A stretch of 64,000 nucleotides of DNA from NCBI GenBank assembly GCA_013299105.1, contig JAAFJY010000005.1, positions 246,904-310,903 on the forward strand, in the 5' to 3' direction. Source of the DNA: Chitinophagales bacterium (GTDB lineage: Bacteria > Bacteroidota > Bacteroidia > Chitinophagales > Saprospiraceae). Positions 23,270 to 32,148 of this stretch are shown piece by piece. The number at the start of each line of letters is the position of its first letter. The first letter of the stretch is position 1. The position numbers were made by a program, and so were the translations under genes. The notes below the pieces were generated by a model that worked only from the letters and a program-made list of their open reading frames with translations, ran no database searches and had not been told where the DNA came from.

Positions 23270-25177
23270 ATGCGCTATCTACCTGTATTATTGCCCTTGC
23301 TCCTATTGGCCGCTTGCAAGCCCAAAAGCAACGAACCTGCGGTCCGCCAGCCTAAAAAATACAACATCGAGCAGTTTTATGGCAACATCTCGATTGGCGG
23401 AGGGGCTTTTGCGCCCGATGAGACCAAAATTTTGGTCAACAGCAACGAGTCGGGCATTTACAACCTATATGAAATCAGCATCAGCAACCAGGTCAGCCGG
23501 CAAATCACCCAATCCAAGACCGAGTCGTTTTTTGCCATCGACTACGTGCCTGGTACCAATCAAATCCTCTACTTTGCTGACAAAGGTGGCGATGAAAACG
23601 ACCACATCTACCTGCTGCAAGGCGACGGCACTGTACAAGACCTGACCCCTGGCGAAAAAGAAAAAGCGAGTTTTTATGGTTGGAGCAAGGACAAAAAAGC
23701 CATGTACTACATCTCGAACAAGCGCGATCCCCGCTTTTTTGACCTCTACAAAATGGACATCACCAAGTGGGAAGCCAAAATGTTGTACCAAAACGACGGC
23801 GGCTACAACCTGGGCAGCCTGAGTTGGGACGAAAAAACCATCGCCCTGGAACAAAGCCTGACCACCAGCGAAAGCCGCTTGTTTTTGTACGACCTGGAAT
23901 CCAAAAACAGGAAAGAAATTTCTACGCCCAAGGCCCCGGCCCAGTACAGCTCATCGGGCTTTAGCAAAGATGGCAAGTCCTTCTTTTACATCAGCAATGC
24001 TGGACGTGACTTCATGGCCTTGTACCAATACGACCTGAAATCGGGCCAAAGCAAGGCCATTTATGAGCCTGCTTGGGACGTGATGTATGCCTACGACTCC
24101 GAAAACGAAAAATACCGGGTCATCGCCATCAACGAAGACGGGAAAAACACCCTCAAAGTCTTGGAAAACGCCACTGGCAAAGAAGTACAATTGCCCGCCA
24201 TCGACGATGGCGACGTGACCGCAGTAGCCATCTCGCCCAGCGAAAAAATGATGCGACTCACTGTAGGGACCTCCAAAGCTCCAAACAATATTTATGTATA
24301 CAATTTTGAAAGCAAAAACCTCAGCAAGCTGACCGAAACCCTCAACCCGGAGATTGACTCGCGCGACCTGGTCAGCGCGGAAGTGGTGCGCTACAAGTCA
24401 TTCGATGGCTTGGAGATTCCAGCCATTTATTACCGCCCCCAAATTGCCAGCAAAGAAAACAAGGTGCCTGCCCTGGTGTGGGTACACGGCGGCCCCGGCG
24501 GCCAATCGCGGGTGGGTTACTCGCCCCTGGTGCAATACCTGGTCAACAATGGTTACGCCGTTTTGGCCGTCAACAACCGGGGCAGCAGTGGTTATGGGCA
24601 AAAATTTTACCAGATGGACGACAAAAACCACGGTGAAAAAGACCTCCTGGACTGTGTGTATGGCAAAAAACACCTGCAATCGCTGCCTTATGTCGATACC
24701 GCAAAAGTGGGCATCATCGGCGGTTCATACGGGGGCTACATGACCATGGCGGCCATGACTTTCCAGCCCGACGCCTTCAAGGTGGGCGTGAATATCTTTG
24801 GCGTGACCAATTGGCTGCGCACCTTGCGCTCGATCCCGCCTTACTGGGAAGCCCAACGCAAAGCCCTCTACGCCGAATTGGGCGACCCCAACGGGGCTGA
24901 TTCGGCTCGTTTGCGCCGCATTTCGCCCCTTTTTCACGCCCAGCAAGTCAAAAACCCGGTGATGGTACTGCAAGGGGCCAACGATCCCAGGGTTTTACAG
25001 GTCGAGTCGGATGAAATTGTGGCCGCCGTGCAGCGCAACAAAGTGCCTGTAGAATACATCGTTTTCCCAGATGAAGGCCACGGTTTTGTGAAAAAAGAAA
25101 ACGAAATCAAAGGCTATGGCAACATCCTGAAGTTTCTGGATACTTACCTGAAGAAGGAGAAGAAGTTGAAGGATTAG
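23270..25177 (+). CDS. Prolyl oligopeptidase family (S9) serine peptidase, lipoprotein
   Basis: 635 residues. A lipoprotein signal (LLPLLLLAAC, Cys16) is followed by a beta-propeller-like domain (about 30-370) and a C-terminal alpha/beta hydrolase. The catalytic triad is visible: Ser486 in GGSYGGYM, Asp572 in GANDPRV, His604 in EGHGF. HGGPGGQ near 408 supplies the oxyanion hole. It resembles dipeptidyl- or acylaminoacyl-peptidases and probably trims peptides in the periplasm or at the outer membrane. It stands alone, between the malQ terminator and a hairpin at 25401. Confidence 0.92.
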   Translation: MRYLPVLLPLLLLAACKPKSNEPAVRQPKKYNIEQFYGNISIGGGAFAPDETKILVNSNESGIYNLYEISISNQVSRQITQSKTESFFAIDYVPGTNQILYFADKGGDENDHIYLLQGDGTVQDLTPGEKEKASFYGWSKDKKAMYYISNKRDPRFFDLYKMDITKWEAKMLYQNDGGYNLGSLSWDEKTIALEQSLTTSESRLFLYDLESKNRKEISTPKAPAQYSSSGFSKDGKSFFYISNAGRDFMALYQYDLKSGQSKAIYEPAWDVMYAYDSENEKYRVIAINEDGKNTLKVLENATGKEVQLPAIDDGDVTAVAISPSEKMMRLTVGTSKAPNNIYVYNFESKNLSKLTETLNPEIDSRDLVSAEVVRYKSFDGLEIPAIYYRPQIASKENKVPALVWVHGGPGGQSRVGYSPLVQYLVNNGYAVLAVNNRGSSGYGQKFYQMDDKNHGEKDLLDCVYGKKHLQSLPYVDTAKVGIIGGSYGGYMTMAAMTFQPDAFKVGVNIFGVTNWLRTLRSIPPYWEAQRKALYAELGDPNGADSARLRRISPLFHAQQVKNPVMVLQGANDPRVLQVESDEIVAAVQRNKVPVEYIVFPDEGHGFVKKENEIKGYGNILKFLDTYLKKEKKLKD

Positions 25178-25197
25178 CGCTTACACAGTGTTTAAGA

Positions 25198-25390
25198 GAC
25201 AAGCCACGAATAAACCTTACCAAATCGCAACTGCGTACTTTGTAGATTGTGCCCTCGCTGCGCGAGGCCGTTTTTAGCACGCGGATGACGCGGATTTAGC
25301 GGATTTTCGCGGATTTCCAGCATGACGTTGACCGTTACGTTGACACGCGTGTCTCTTTAAACTAGAAAGGTTTATTTTTGCCCCGTTACT
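25198..25390. repeat. MITE-like element, copy 2
   Basis: It opens with CAAGCCACGAATAAACCTT and closes with AGAAAGGTTTATTTTTGCC followed by CGTTACT, the shared terminal inverted repeat of this family. Inside are GCCCTCGCTGCGCGAGGC, repeated GGATGACGCGGATTT-type segments and two TGACGTTGACC-like direct repeats. No coding capacity. Confidence 0.7.
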
Positions 25391-25400
25391 AACTACGCTA

Positions 25401-25441
25401 AAATCGGCTGCAAGGTGTAAGTGCTTTGCAGCCGATTTTTT
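25401..25441 (+). terminator. Strong hairpin with T-run, downstream of the S9 peptidase
   Basis: Arms AAATCGGCTGCAA (25401-25413) and TTGCAGCCGATTT (25426-25438) are perfectly complementary and followed by TTTT. It lies about 220 bp after the peptidase stop codon, beyond a MITE-like element that may have separated the two. Confidence 0.8.
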
Positions 25442-25504
25442 TGACTTAGGGCCACAGATTAAATAAATCAGACATCTTCGTCGCCTCGCTGTGCGAGGCT
25501 AGTT

Positions 25505-25660
25505 GGGAACACGGATAAAATTGGGTTTGGGTGTGCTTGTTTGGGTTTGAGTGTGAAAAAAAACGTTTTCAAATAGAGACTAAACTTATGCTCGAAGCCC
25601 CACACCCGAACTCACACTTACACACTCCACACCCTTTCTTACGGATTTCCAACATGATTT
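25505..25660. repeat. GTGTG-rich intergenic repeat
   Basis: A segment beginning ATAAAATTGGGTTTGGGTGTG, followed by a CA-rich half (CACACCCGAACTCACACTTA), forms a loose inverted repeat. The same sequence family appears at 49678-49805, 50425-50545 and 53815-53945. A GCCTCGCTGTGCGAGGC palindrome precedes it at about 25481. Confidence 0.65.
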
Positions 25661-25758
25661 TGACCATGATTTTGGCCATACCCTTGTCACGCAAAGGGTT
25701 TAATCAAAAGTCAAAGATGTCTACTTTATTTCTTTTCTCTTCCTTATAAACCTATTCC

Positions 25759-25845
25759 CAGCCAAAATTGAGAAAAAATGCAAGTTTTGGCTAAAGATGA
25801 ACTTCATTTCCAGCCAAAATCTTATTTTTTTTGTATTTTTGGCTG
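25759..25845. repeat. Array of alternating 9-bp arms before the first ATPase-nuclease gene
   Basis: Four arms, CAGCCAAAA (25759), TTTTGGCTA (25785), CAGCCAAAA (25811) and TTTTGGCTG (25837), alternate in orientation at exactly 26-bp steps. The array ends 11 bases before the ATG at 25857. A Bacteroidota -7 type element TATTTTTG (25834-25841) lies inside the last interval, so transcription of the gene would start in or next to the array. Binding of the adjacent gene product or another regulator is inferred. Confidence 0.85.
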
Positions 25846-25856
25846 AAAATGACCCA

Positions 25857-27287
25857 ATGGCTATTGTAGGTAGAACCCGAGAGATAGATAAAATGAAGCA
25901 CTTGCTCAACTCCAACAAGGCTGAGTTCCTGGCGGTTTATGGGCGGCGCAGAGTGGGGAAAACCTTCCTGATCCGGGAGTTTTTTGAAAACAAATTCGAC
26001 TTCTACGTCACTGGTTTGGCCAAGGGGAATACAGAAAAGCAGTTGATCAATTTTACCATTTTTGTAAACAAGCAATTTGATACCCAATACGATACTCCAC
26101 CTGATTGGCTGCGTGGGTTTAACCTGTTGATCACTTGTCTGGAAAAAAACAAAACTGGCAAAAAGCAAGTGATCTTCATCGATGAAATGCCTTGGATGGA
26201 TACCCGGAAATCCGATTTTTTGACGGGTTTGGAATTTTTTTGGAATTCTTGGGCCAGCGCCCAACACGATGTGCTGCTGATTGTATGCGGTTCGGCAGCA
26301 TCCTGGATGATCAATAACCTTATTCGCAATACCGGAGGCTTGTACAATCGCGTAACCGAGCGCATGAAGTTGGAGCCCTTCACCCTGAAAGAGGCAGAAG
26401 CGTATTTCGTTTCTAAAAACATTGTACTCGACCGCTATCAGATCGTACAACTGTACATGGTCATGGGCGGTATCCCCTATTACTTGGACCAGGTCGAAAC
26501 GGGAAAAAGTGCCATGCAAAACATTGAAGGCCTGTGTTTTCGGAATGATGGAAAGTTGCGCAGCGAGTTCAGCTATATTTTTACATCCTTGTTTAAAAAA
26601 GGGGAAACCCACGAATTACTGCTGCGAACGCTCTTCGAAAAAGGTGGAGCACTGACCCGCGAGCAAATCCTCAAAACAAGTCTTTTCAAATCTGGGGGCA
26701 CCTTGAGCAAGGTTTTGAGTGAGTTGGAAGAAAGTGGGTTCATCGGCGCCGCACAGCAATTTGGCTATCAAAAAGCCAACGTGGTTTACAGCATCACCGA
26801 TTTTTATACCCTTTTTTACTACCGTTTCATCTTGAATGCAGGGAAATACGAGCCGAACATGTGGCTCAATCAAGTGGACAACCCGGCCTACCGCAGTTGG
26901 AGTGGTTTGGCTTTTGAGCAAGTATGTTTTGCCCACGTATCGCAAATCAAGCAAGCCCTGAGTATTGCTGGGGTAGGAAGCAGTACCTATTCGTGGCAAT
27001 CCAAAGGCAACAAAGAAAAGGAAGGCAGCCAAATTGACTTAATCATCGATCGCCGAGACCAGGTGATCAACTTATTCGAAATCAAGTTTTCCATCCATCC
27101 TTTTTCCATCAGCAAAGACTACAACGCTACCCTACTCCGCAAAATCCAAACTTTTCGCGACGAAACGGGCACCAAGAAGTCGATTTTTCTCACCTTTTTG
27201 ACCACCAATGGCCTGGTGGCCAATGAATACCGATCGTCGGTGGTACAAAATGAGTTGACCCTAAATGATTTGTTTCGGGAGGGGTAG
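25857..27287 (+). CDS. AAA ATPase with C-terminal PD-(D/E)XK-like nuclease domain (DUF234-type)
   Basis: 476 residues. The N-terminal archaeal-type ATPase domain has Walker A GRRRVGKT (29-36), Walker B VIFIDEMPWMD (105-115) and a sensor strand VLLIVCGSAASW. A winged-helix segment follows (about 255-310), then a C-terminal domain with GSQIDLIID...INLFEIKF near 392-411, the D...ExK signature of PD-(D/E)XK nucleases found in DUF234 proteins. The family is widespread but its function is not established. The start at 25857 was chosen over 25797 because it matches its paralogue at 32139 (IxGR near residue 5) and keeps the repeat array outside the coding sequence. Confidence 0.85.
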   Translation: MAIVGRTREIDKMKHLLNSNKAEFLAVYGRRRVGKTFLIREFFENKFDFYVTGLAKGNTEKQLINFTIFVNKQFDTQYDTPPDWLRGFNLLITCLEKNKTGKKQVIFIDEMPWMDTRKSDFLTGLEFFWNSWASAQHDVLLIVCGSAASWMINNLIRNTGGLYNRVTERMKLEPFTLKEAEAYFVSKNIVLDRYQIVQLYMVMGGIPYYLDQVETGKSAMQNIEGLCFRNDGKLRSEFSYIFTSLFKKGETHELLLRTLFEKGGALTREQILKTSLFKSGGTLSKVLSELEESGFIGAAQQFGYQKANVVYSITDFYTLFYYRFILNAGKYEPNMWLNQVDNPAYRSWSGLAFEQVCFAHVSQIKQALSIAGVGSSTYSWQSKGNKEKEGSQIDLIIDRRDQVINLFEIKFSIHPFSISKDYNATLLRKIQTFRDETGTKKSIFLTFLTTNGLVANEYRSSVVQNELTLNDLFREG

Positions 27288-27336
27288 AGGGAGCTGGGCT
27301 TGCCGGAACCATGTATGCTCAACGCCCGCCAAATAA

Positions 27337-27385
27337 AATTTGCCTATAGAATGAAACAAAAAACCTTGGAATTTGCCTATAGAAT
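27337..27385. repeat. Two direct repeats before an ATPase gene stub
   Basis: Two copies of AATTTGCCTATAGAAT (27337-27352 and 27370-27385) stand 33 bp apart and continue with similar RAACAAAAA tails. The second ends nine bases before an ATG at 27395. Period and distance match the array in front of the DUF4143 gene at 28864. Confidence 0.8.
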
Positions 27386-27394
27386 CGAACAAAA

Positions 27395-27430
27395 ATGATT
27401 CAAAGGCGGCTGAAAAAATTCTTGGATAGA
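27395..27430 (+). pseudogene. Stub of a DUF4143-type ATPase gene
   Basis: The plus strand encodes MIQRRLKKILG and a stop. The basic, helical start is that expected of DUF4143-type ATPases and matches MIQRS at the left edge of the window. Nothing after codon 12 resembles the family. It appears to be what is left after deletion of the body, with its repeat array preserved. Confidence 0.5.
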
Positions 27431-27514
27431 TAGAAAAACTACCCTTCTTACAAGCTATTGAACTTCGCATAAACCCGTTCTACCTGTTGTGCTAAAGCTC
27501 CACAACTCAATCGC

Positions 27515-28864
27515 TCACACCTCCTCCTGCATCCACGCCAAATAAGCCTCCAGTTGTGAAACTGCGAAGTAAGGCAAATTGAGCAAGCGTACTGTTTTCC
27601 CATTTCGGGTTTTTATGTTTTCTACCCCAACCCGATTGTGCAAAAAGCGCACTGCAAAATCTTGCGGTGCGAGGTCCATGAACTCGTGTAGGGAGCGCAA
27701 ACTGCCTTTAGCCCCGGATTTTACCTCAATTGGTACTAAAAATTGACGCCACTTGTAAGTCAAGTTAACCTCAGCGCTGGAATTGGCATTCTCCCGCACC
27801 CAAAACTGGGGCTTAAAAAACGTGTTGTCTGCGCTGGCGATCAACTCCTGAGTTACAGCATGATTGACCACAAAACCTCGGTAAAAATCGTTCAAGTCAT
27901 CCAGTAAAAGCAACTCACTTTGAACTTCAGAGGCATAGTTTAACAATCCTGTGTCCAAAAATTGAAGGCGGGGTTTGCGGCTGAGGTCAGGCAGTTGCGG
28001 GGGCTGTGTTTGGGTCGTGGGATAAATGAGGTAGATGATTTTGGCCATATCCAATGCCCGAAATGCCTCGCCAACTTCCCTGGAGCGGTAATTGGAGCCG
28101 CCGAAACCTGCAAAACTGATCCGATCCCGCACAAAAGGGGCCGCTTCGATCACATAACGCATGACTTTGGCTTGGGTATCATTGTTTGCATATTTGACAA
28201 TATCTGATTTGTAAGTCTCCCAAATGGAGGCATAAATCGCCTTCAGTCAGGCCATGCTGAGATCCGAGGCAAGCCAGGTTTTGATCACTTCAGGCATACC
28301 GCCTAAGATCAGGTACTTTTTAAATAAATCGAACAACTTTTCGTAAGCGAAATTGGCCATTGGAATGCTGCGCAAGTGTTGCAAAGCACTCGTTTCTCCC
28401 ATTGCCATTAAGAATTCTTCAAAATCAAGCGGATGTAAGGTCAACTCTTCAATTCGCCCAACTGGAAAGGATTTAACATCACCAAGCGTAAATTCTAAAA
28501 GCGATCCCGCTGCAATCACGGGTAGCTGTGGCAAATCTTCATAAAAATAGCGCAACTGTTTGATGACATGCGGAATCTCCTGGATTTCATCAATGAATAG
28601 TAGGGTCTCTTCCGGTACATCGGGCAGGTTTTTTTCAAATAGAATTTGCTGCCAAATTTCCCTTACTTCGCGTTCTTGCGCAAAAAACCTGCGGTCGGCT
28701 GGCCTTTCCAGGTTCAAGGCGACAAAGTATTTGTACTGCTGACCAAATTGATGAATCAAGGTCGATTTTCCTACCTGTCGTGCACCCCTGACAATCAATG
28801 GCTTGCGTTGTGTTTTACTCCGCCATTCATCCAATTTCGCGCTAATTTTTCGGTCAAAATTCAC
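27515..28864 (-). pseudogene. DUF4143-type ATPase gene interrupted by an in-frame TGA
   Basis: The N-terminal part (28864 to 28247) has Walker A GARQVGKS (27-34), Walker B LLFIDEIQEIP and a sensor AAGSLLEF. After a TGA at 28249-28247, the same frame continues without a break (LKAIYASIWETYKSDIVKYA, then MRYVIEAAP...) into a C-terminal DUF4143 domain with AEVNLTY...VPIEVKSG. The full frame is 449 codons plus stop, a normal family length, so one nonsense mutation or a recoded codon separates the halves. The PD-(D/E)XK acidic residue before the ExK appears as Asn (AEVNL). The start is GTG at 28864. A four-unit repeat array lies 16 bases upstream. Confidence 0.85.
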
Positions 28865-28880
28865 GGCATCTGTATTTTTT

Positions 28881-28996
28881 TGTCACAAATTAGGGGTAAT
28901 TTTATAAAATTTTGTTACAAATCAGGGGTAAATTTTATCATCTTTTGTCACAAATCAGGGGCAATTTTTTTAAATCTTGTCACAAATCAGGGGTAA
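28881..28996. repeat. Four 19-bp direct repeats before the broken DUF4143 ATPase gene
   Basis: Copies of TGTCACAAATCAGGGGTAA start at 28881, 28913, 28946 and 28978, so the period is 32-33 bp (three helical turns). Single-base variants are T for C at positions 4 and 11 and C for T at position 17. Spacers are A/T-rich and not conserved. The array ends 16 bases upstream of the minus-strand start at 28864. Unit sequence is unrelated to the other arrays. Confidence 0.9.
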
Positions 28997-29029
28997 ATGC
29001 CCGTAAACCGCATTCCAGATGCCTTGAAC

Positions 29030-30631
29030 TCATTCCCCACGCACCACCCTCCCCAATTCCCGCACCACTCCCTTCGCCACCGTATCGTACTGCCAGTTGG
29101 TGTCAAAAAACGAGAGGATTTCGGTGTTGGGGTCTTGGCCCAGGGTCAGGCTGTGGAAGCCTACAGCGTTGTGCTGCTGGAAATAACGCACTTCTTCGAG
29201 CACTTTTTTCTCGATGCGGTACATGATGAAATCGCTGATCACCAACACGTCGGCATCGCGGTAGTCTTCGGTTTTGAGCTGGCGCAGGGCCTCGTACAAG
29301 GGCAAGGAGATGTCGGTTCCGCCGTGAAAAGACAGGCGCAGGAACTTCGCCAGCGCATCGACCGAGTTGGCCACGTCGTACAAGTCCAGGGTTTTGATGC
29401 CGATGCTGAAATTGATCAGGTAAGCGCGGCGTTTTTCGCGGATCGCCATTTTCAGGATACCCAGACACAGCACTTTGGCCACTTGTTCGGGGCGGCCACG
29501 CATCGACTCGCTGGTGTCCACACACACGATAAAAGGGCCTTTCTCTTTTTGGCGAATGCGTTGGTTGACCTCCAGGAAATGGTCTTCACTTTTGACCAGG
29601 CGGCGGTCTTCGTATTGGAATGCGAGCAGGTTTTGGCTCAGGAGTTTTTGCAAAAACAGGTCTTCGGTCATCACATCGCCCAGGGTAGCCGCCTCGGAAG
29701 GCAACATGCGGGCCAATTCGCCGCTGGTTTTGATGCCCACCACTTCGGCGGGTACCGTTTCATCGCTGACCCATTCCTGGCGGATGATGGTTTTGGCGAG
29801 GCTTTCTTCTTCGAGTTCTAGTTCAGCTTCGCGCAAGTTGCCCAACAAGTCGGCCAGTTCTTGCAAGGATTGTTCGTCTTCCAGCAGTTCGGCGTACTGT
29901 TGCACCACGTCAAAGGAGCTGTCTTCCCACAATCCCCGCGACATGTCCCAGCCCAGGTAGTCGCTGAACGGCGAGATCAGGCTGCTGAGTTTGTTGTATT
30001 CTTCGACTTTGGCTTCGAGCAGGTTATTGTATTGCTCCAGTTCTTCGTCCAATTTGCCGAGTTGGTATTCCAGGATTTTGCTTTGCACCAAGGCGTCCCA
30101 GCGGGCCAGCAGGTCATTGATGATGAGTTCAATTCTTTCGCGGTCAGCGGCCCCAATATCCTCCATATTTTTAGCCCCGATCATTTTTTCAAAACGCTCG
30201 CGGTAAAAAGCGCTGTCGAGGTTTTCGCGTTTGTAGTTGTTTTCCAAAAAAGCGATCAACACGGGCCAGCGTTTCACAAAAAGGTGCAGTGGGGTAATGG
30301 CCCAATTCTCGACTCGATCGGCTTCTTCCTGGAAGGGGTTTTTGTTGCGAACTTTGTCGAAGGTTTTGCGCAGCCAAAAAAGGGTATCCAAAACGACTTG
30401 TCGCGAGATGCGCTGGTTTTTTTGGCAAAGCGGCAGCAAGTTGCGGATCTCAAACAAGCGATCCAGTGCCGCGCGAAAGTAGCGGAAGTATTCGTCTTTC
30501 AGTTCAGGTACTACATACTTGCCAGGATCCAGCTTGTTTTGCAGGTATTGTACCAGGTAGCGCCGCATTTTGCGGTCGAGAATGGTCCCAAACTCGATGA
30601 AACGTTGGTATTCCTGCTCCAGGTCCTGCAT
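29030..30631 (-). CDS. VWA-domain protein (ViaA/CoxE-like)
   Basis: 533 residues. The N-terminal 350 residues are helical and charged, with coiled-coil character (EYQLGKLDEELEQYNNLLEAK, NLREAELELEEESLAK). The C-terminal part is a von Willebrand A domain with the MIDAS motif VCVDTSESMRG near 367, GGTDISLPLYEALRQLK and VLVISDFIM. The layout resembles ViaA, which works with the MoxR-type ATPase RavA, but no MoxR gene is adjacent. It lies between two ATPase-nuclease loci on the same strand; whether it cooperates with them is unknown. Confidence 0.82.
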   Translation of the reverse strand: MQDLEQEYQRFIEFGTILDRKMRRYLVQYLQNKLDPGKYVVPELKDEYFRYFRAALDRLFEIRNLLPLCQKNQRISRQVVLDTLFWLRKTFDKVRNKNPFQEEADRVENWAITPLHLFVKRWPVLIAFLENNYKRENLDSAFYRERFEKMIGAKNMEDIGAADRERIELIINDLLARWDALVQSKILEYQLGKLDEELEQYNNLLEAKVEEYNKLSSLISPFSDYLGWDMSRGLWEDSSFDVVQQYAELLEDEQSLQELADLLGNLREAELELEEESLAKTIIRQEWVSDETVPAEVVGIKTSGELARMLPSEAATLGDVMTEDLFLQKLLSQNLLAFQYEDRRLVKSEDHFLEVNQRIRQKEKGPFIVCVDTSESMRGRPEQVAKVLCLGILKMAIREKRRAYLINFSIGIKTLDLYDVANSVDALAKFLRLSFHGGTDISLPLYEALRQLKTEDYRDADVLVISDFIMYRIEKKVLEEVRYFQQHNAVGFHSLTLGQDPNTEILSFFDTNWQYDTVAKGVVRELGRVVRGE

Positions 30632-30690
30632 GGATTGGTTTTTTAGGAAGAACGGATTGGGTGAGCTAAAGTTTAGAACAAAAGATGGAT

Positions 30691-32139
30691 TTACTCCGGA
30701 TCAGGTAAAAACAGCTTATCCATCGTGACTTCGTTGTCGATTTCGGACAGATAGTGTTGATTTTTTATAGCTGGGTAGGTGCTCAACAAGGTTCCAAAAA
30801 CCAATTTTTTAGTTTTACTTACCTGTTTGAAGATCATTCTTCTTTGGCGCATTTGTCCAGCAGTGGCTGCTGTCATTATATAATTTTCTTGGGTGAACTT
30901 GGCTTCGCAAAGGTGGATTACACGATCTGCGCGGTCGATGATCATGTCGATTTGAGTACCGGGTAATTCATCATTTCCTTTGAATTTCCAAGAATTGTGA
31001 CGAGTAAATACCCCGCTGATTCCCAGCGCAGCCTTGATCTGTGGCAAATGCAACAGCGCGATGTTTTCGAAAGCATAGCCACTCCAGGCTTGGTAGCTGG
31101 ATGATTTTGACAATTGTTCCCAGGTCCGCTTGCCTGTTCCCTGATTGGCGCGGATAAATTTGTGATAAAAGAGAGAATAGAGATCGATCAGCTTGTAAAT
31201 TGCTTCCTTCTTTTTGTTGAAAAGAGGGTCCAAAACAATGATGAAATCACATTCAATTAACTCCTCTAAGGTTCTGGAAAGATTGCCTTCGCTTAGTTTC
31301 GTCGATTGAGTTAAGGCTTGGCGCGTCATGCCTTGCGGATGAGCGGCCAATTGTTCAACAATAGTCACATGCCACTCTGCATTGCGAAACAGAGAATGGT
31401 ACAATTGGCCATATTCTTCTACTAATGCTCCTTGTGGATTAAAACAAATTTCATCGATCAACTGGGGCAAGCTCCTTCCTCTTTCAACTGCTTTGAGATA
31501 AAAAGGGATCCCCCCCATTACCATATAAAGTTCGATCAATTCATAGTGGTTCAGGTTGATACCTTTGTTTTGAAGATAAAGTTCTGTTTCGTGTAAGTTG
31601 AAAGCCCTAAGCTTGAGGCGGCTAGTAACGCGGTTATACAGGCCTCCTCGGGCTTTGATCAGTTTTTTTCTAATCCACGATGATGCAGAACCACATGCGA
31701 TAAGCAAAACATGGTCCATTCGTGAAACATACTGGTTCCAAAAAAACTCCAAAGCGGAGACGAAACCAGATTTTGGCGTATCCATCCAAGGCATTTCATC
31801 GAGAAAAATAACATACTTGCTTTGGGTTAGAGGCAATTTTTTTAAATAAGTAGCCAAGTAAAAGAAGGCTTTTTGCCAAGATGATGGGGTCGTGCGTTCC
31901 GCTTTTCCTTCAGTACGGAGAAGGTATTCGGCAAAAAAATTCTCGAGTTGTTGTTCCGTGCCTCCGTCCTTGCTTCCTGATAGGTCAAATACAAGATGGT
32001 CTTTCAAATACTGACGGATCAAAAAGGTTTTTCCTACCCTACGTCGCCCGTAAAGTGCCAAAAATTCAGCCTCATTAGATTGTAACAACTGATCCAATTT
32101 AGCTTTTTCTGGCCCCCGCCCAATGATTATTTTTTCCAT
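30691..32139 (-). CDS. AAA ATPase with C-terminal PD-(D/E)XK-like nuclease domain (DUF234-type), second copy
   Basis: 482 residues, homologous to the gene at 25857 over its whole length. Walker A is GRRRVGKT (31-38), Walker B YVIFLDEMPWMD, sensor LLIACGSASSW. A winged-helix segment (TRQALTQSTKLSEGNLSRTLEEL) and a C-terminal TQIDMIID...VIHLCEAKF (D...ExK) follow. The nuclease residues look intact. The start MEKIIIGRG at 32139 aligns with the paralogue; a frame extension to 32181 would run through the first repeat unit. An inverted-repeat array begins nine bases upstream. Confidence 0.87.
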   Translation of the reverse strand: MEKIIIGRGPEKAKLDQLLQSNEAEFLALYGRRRVGKTFLIRQYLKDHLVFDLSGSKDGGTEQQLENFFAEYLLRTEGKAERTTPSSWQKAFFYLATYLKKLPLTQSKYVIFLDEMPWMDTPKSGFVSALEFFWNQYVSRMDHVLLIACGSASSWIRKKLIKARGGLYNRVTSRLKLRAFNLHETELYLQNKGINLNHYELIELYMVMGGIPFYLKAVERGRSLPQLIDEICFNPQGALVEEYGQLYHSLFRNAEWHVTIVEQLAAHPQGMTRQALTQSTKLSEGNLSRTLEELIECDFIIVLDPLFNKKKEAIYKLIDLYSLFYHKFIRANQGTGKRTWEQLSKSSSYQAWSGYAFENIALLHLPQIKAALGISGVFTRHNSWKFKGNDELPGTQIDMIIDRADRVIHLCEAKFTQENYIMTAATAGQMRQRRMIFKQVSKTKKLVFGTLLSTYPAIKNQHYLSEIDNEVTMDKLFLPDPE

Positions 32140-32148
32140 GACTAAAAT

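Noticed and set aside
25797..25856. Upstream start for the first ATPase gene
   Set aside because: It would translate the repeat array (residues FISSQNLIFFVFLAEN), and the paralogue at 32139 aligns from the Met at 25857.
28881..28996. Four repeats considered as a CRISPR array
   Set aside because: Units are 19 bp with 13-14 bp A/T-rich spacers, no cas genes are near, and the array sits at a gene start like the others.
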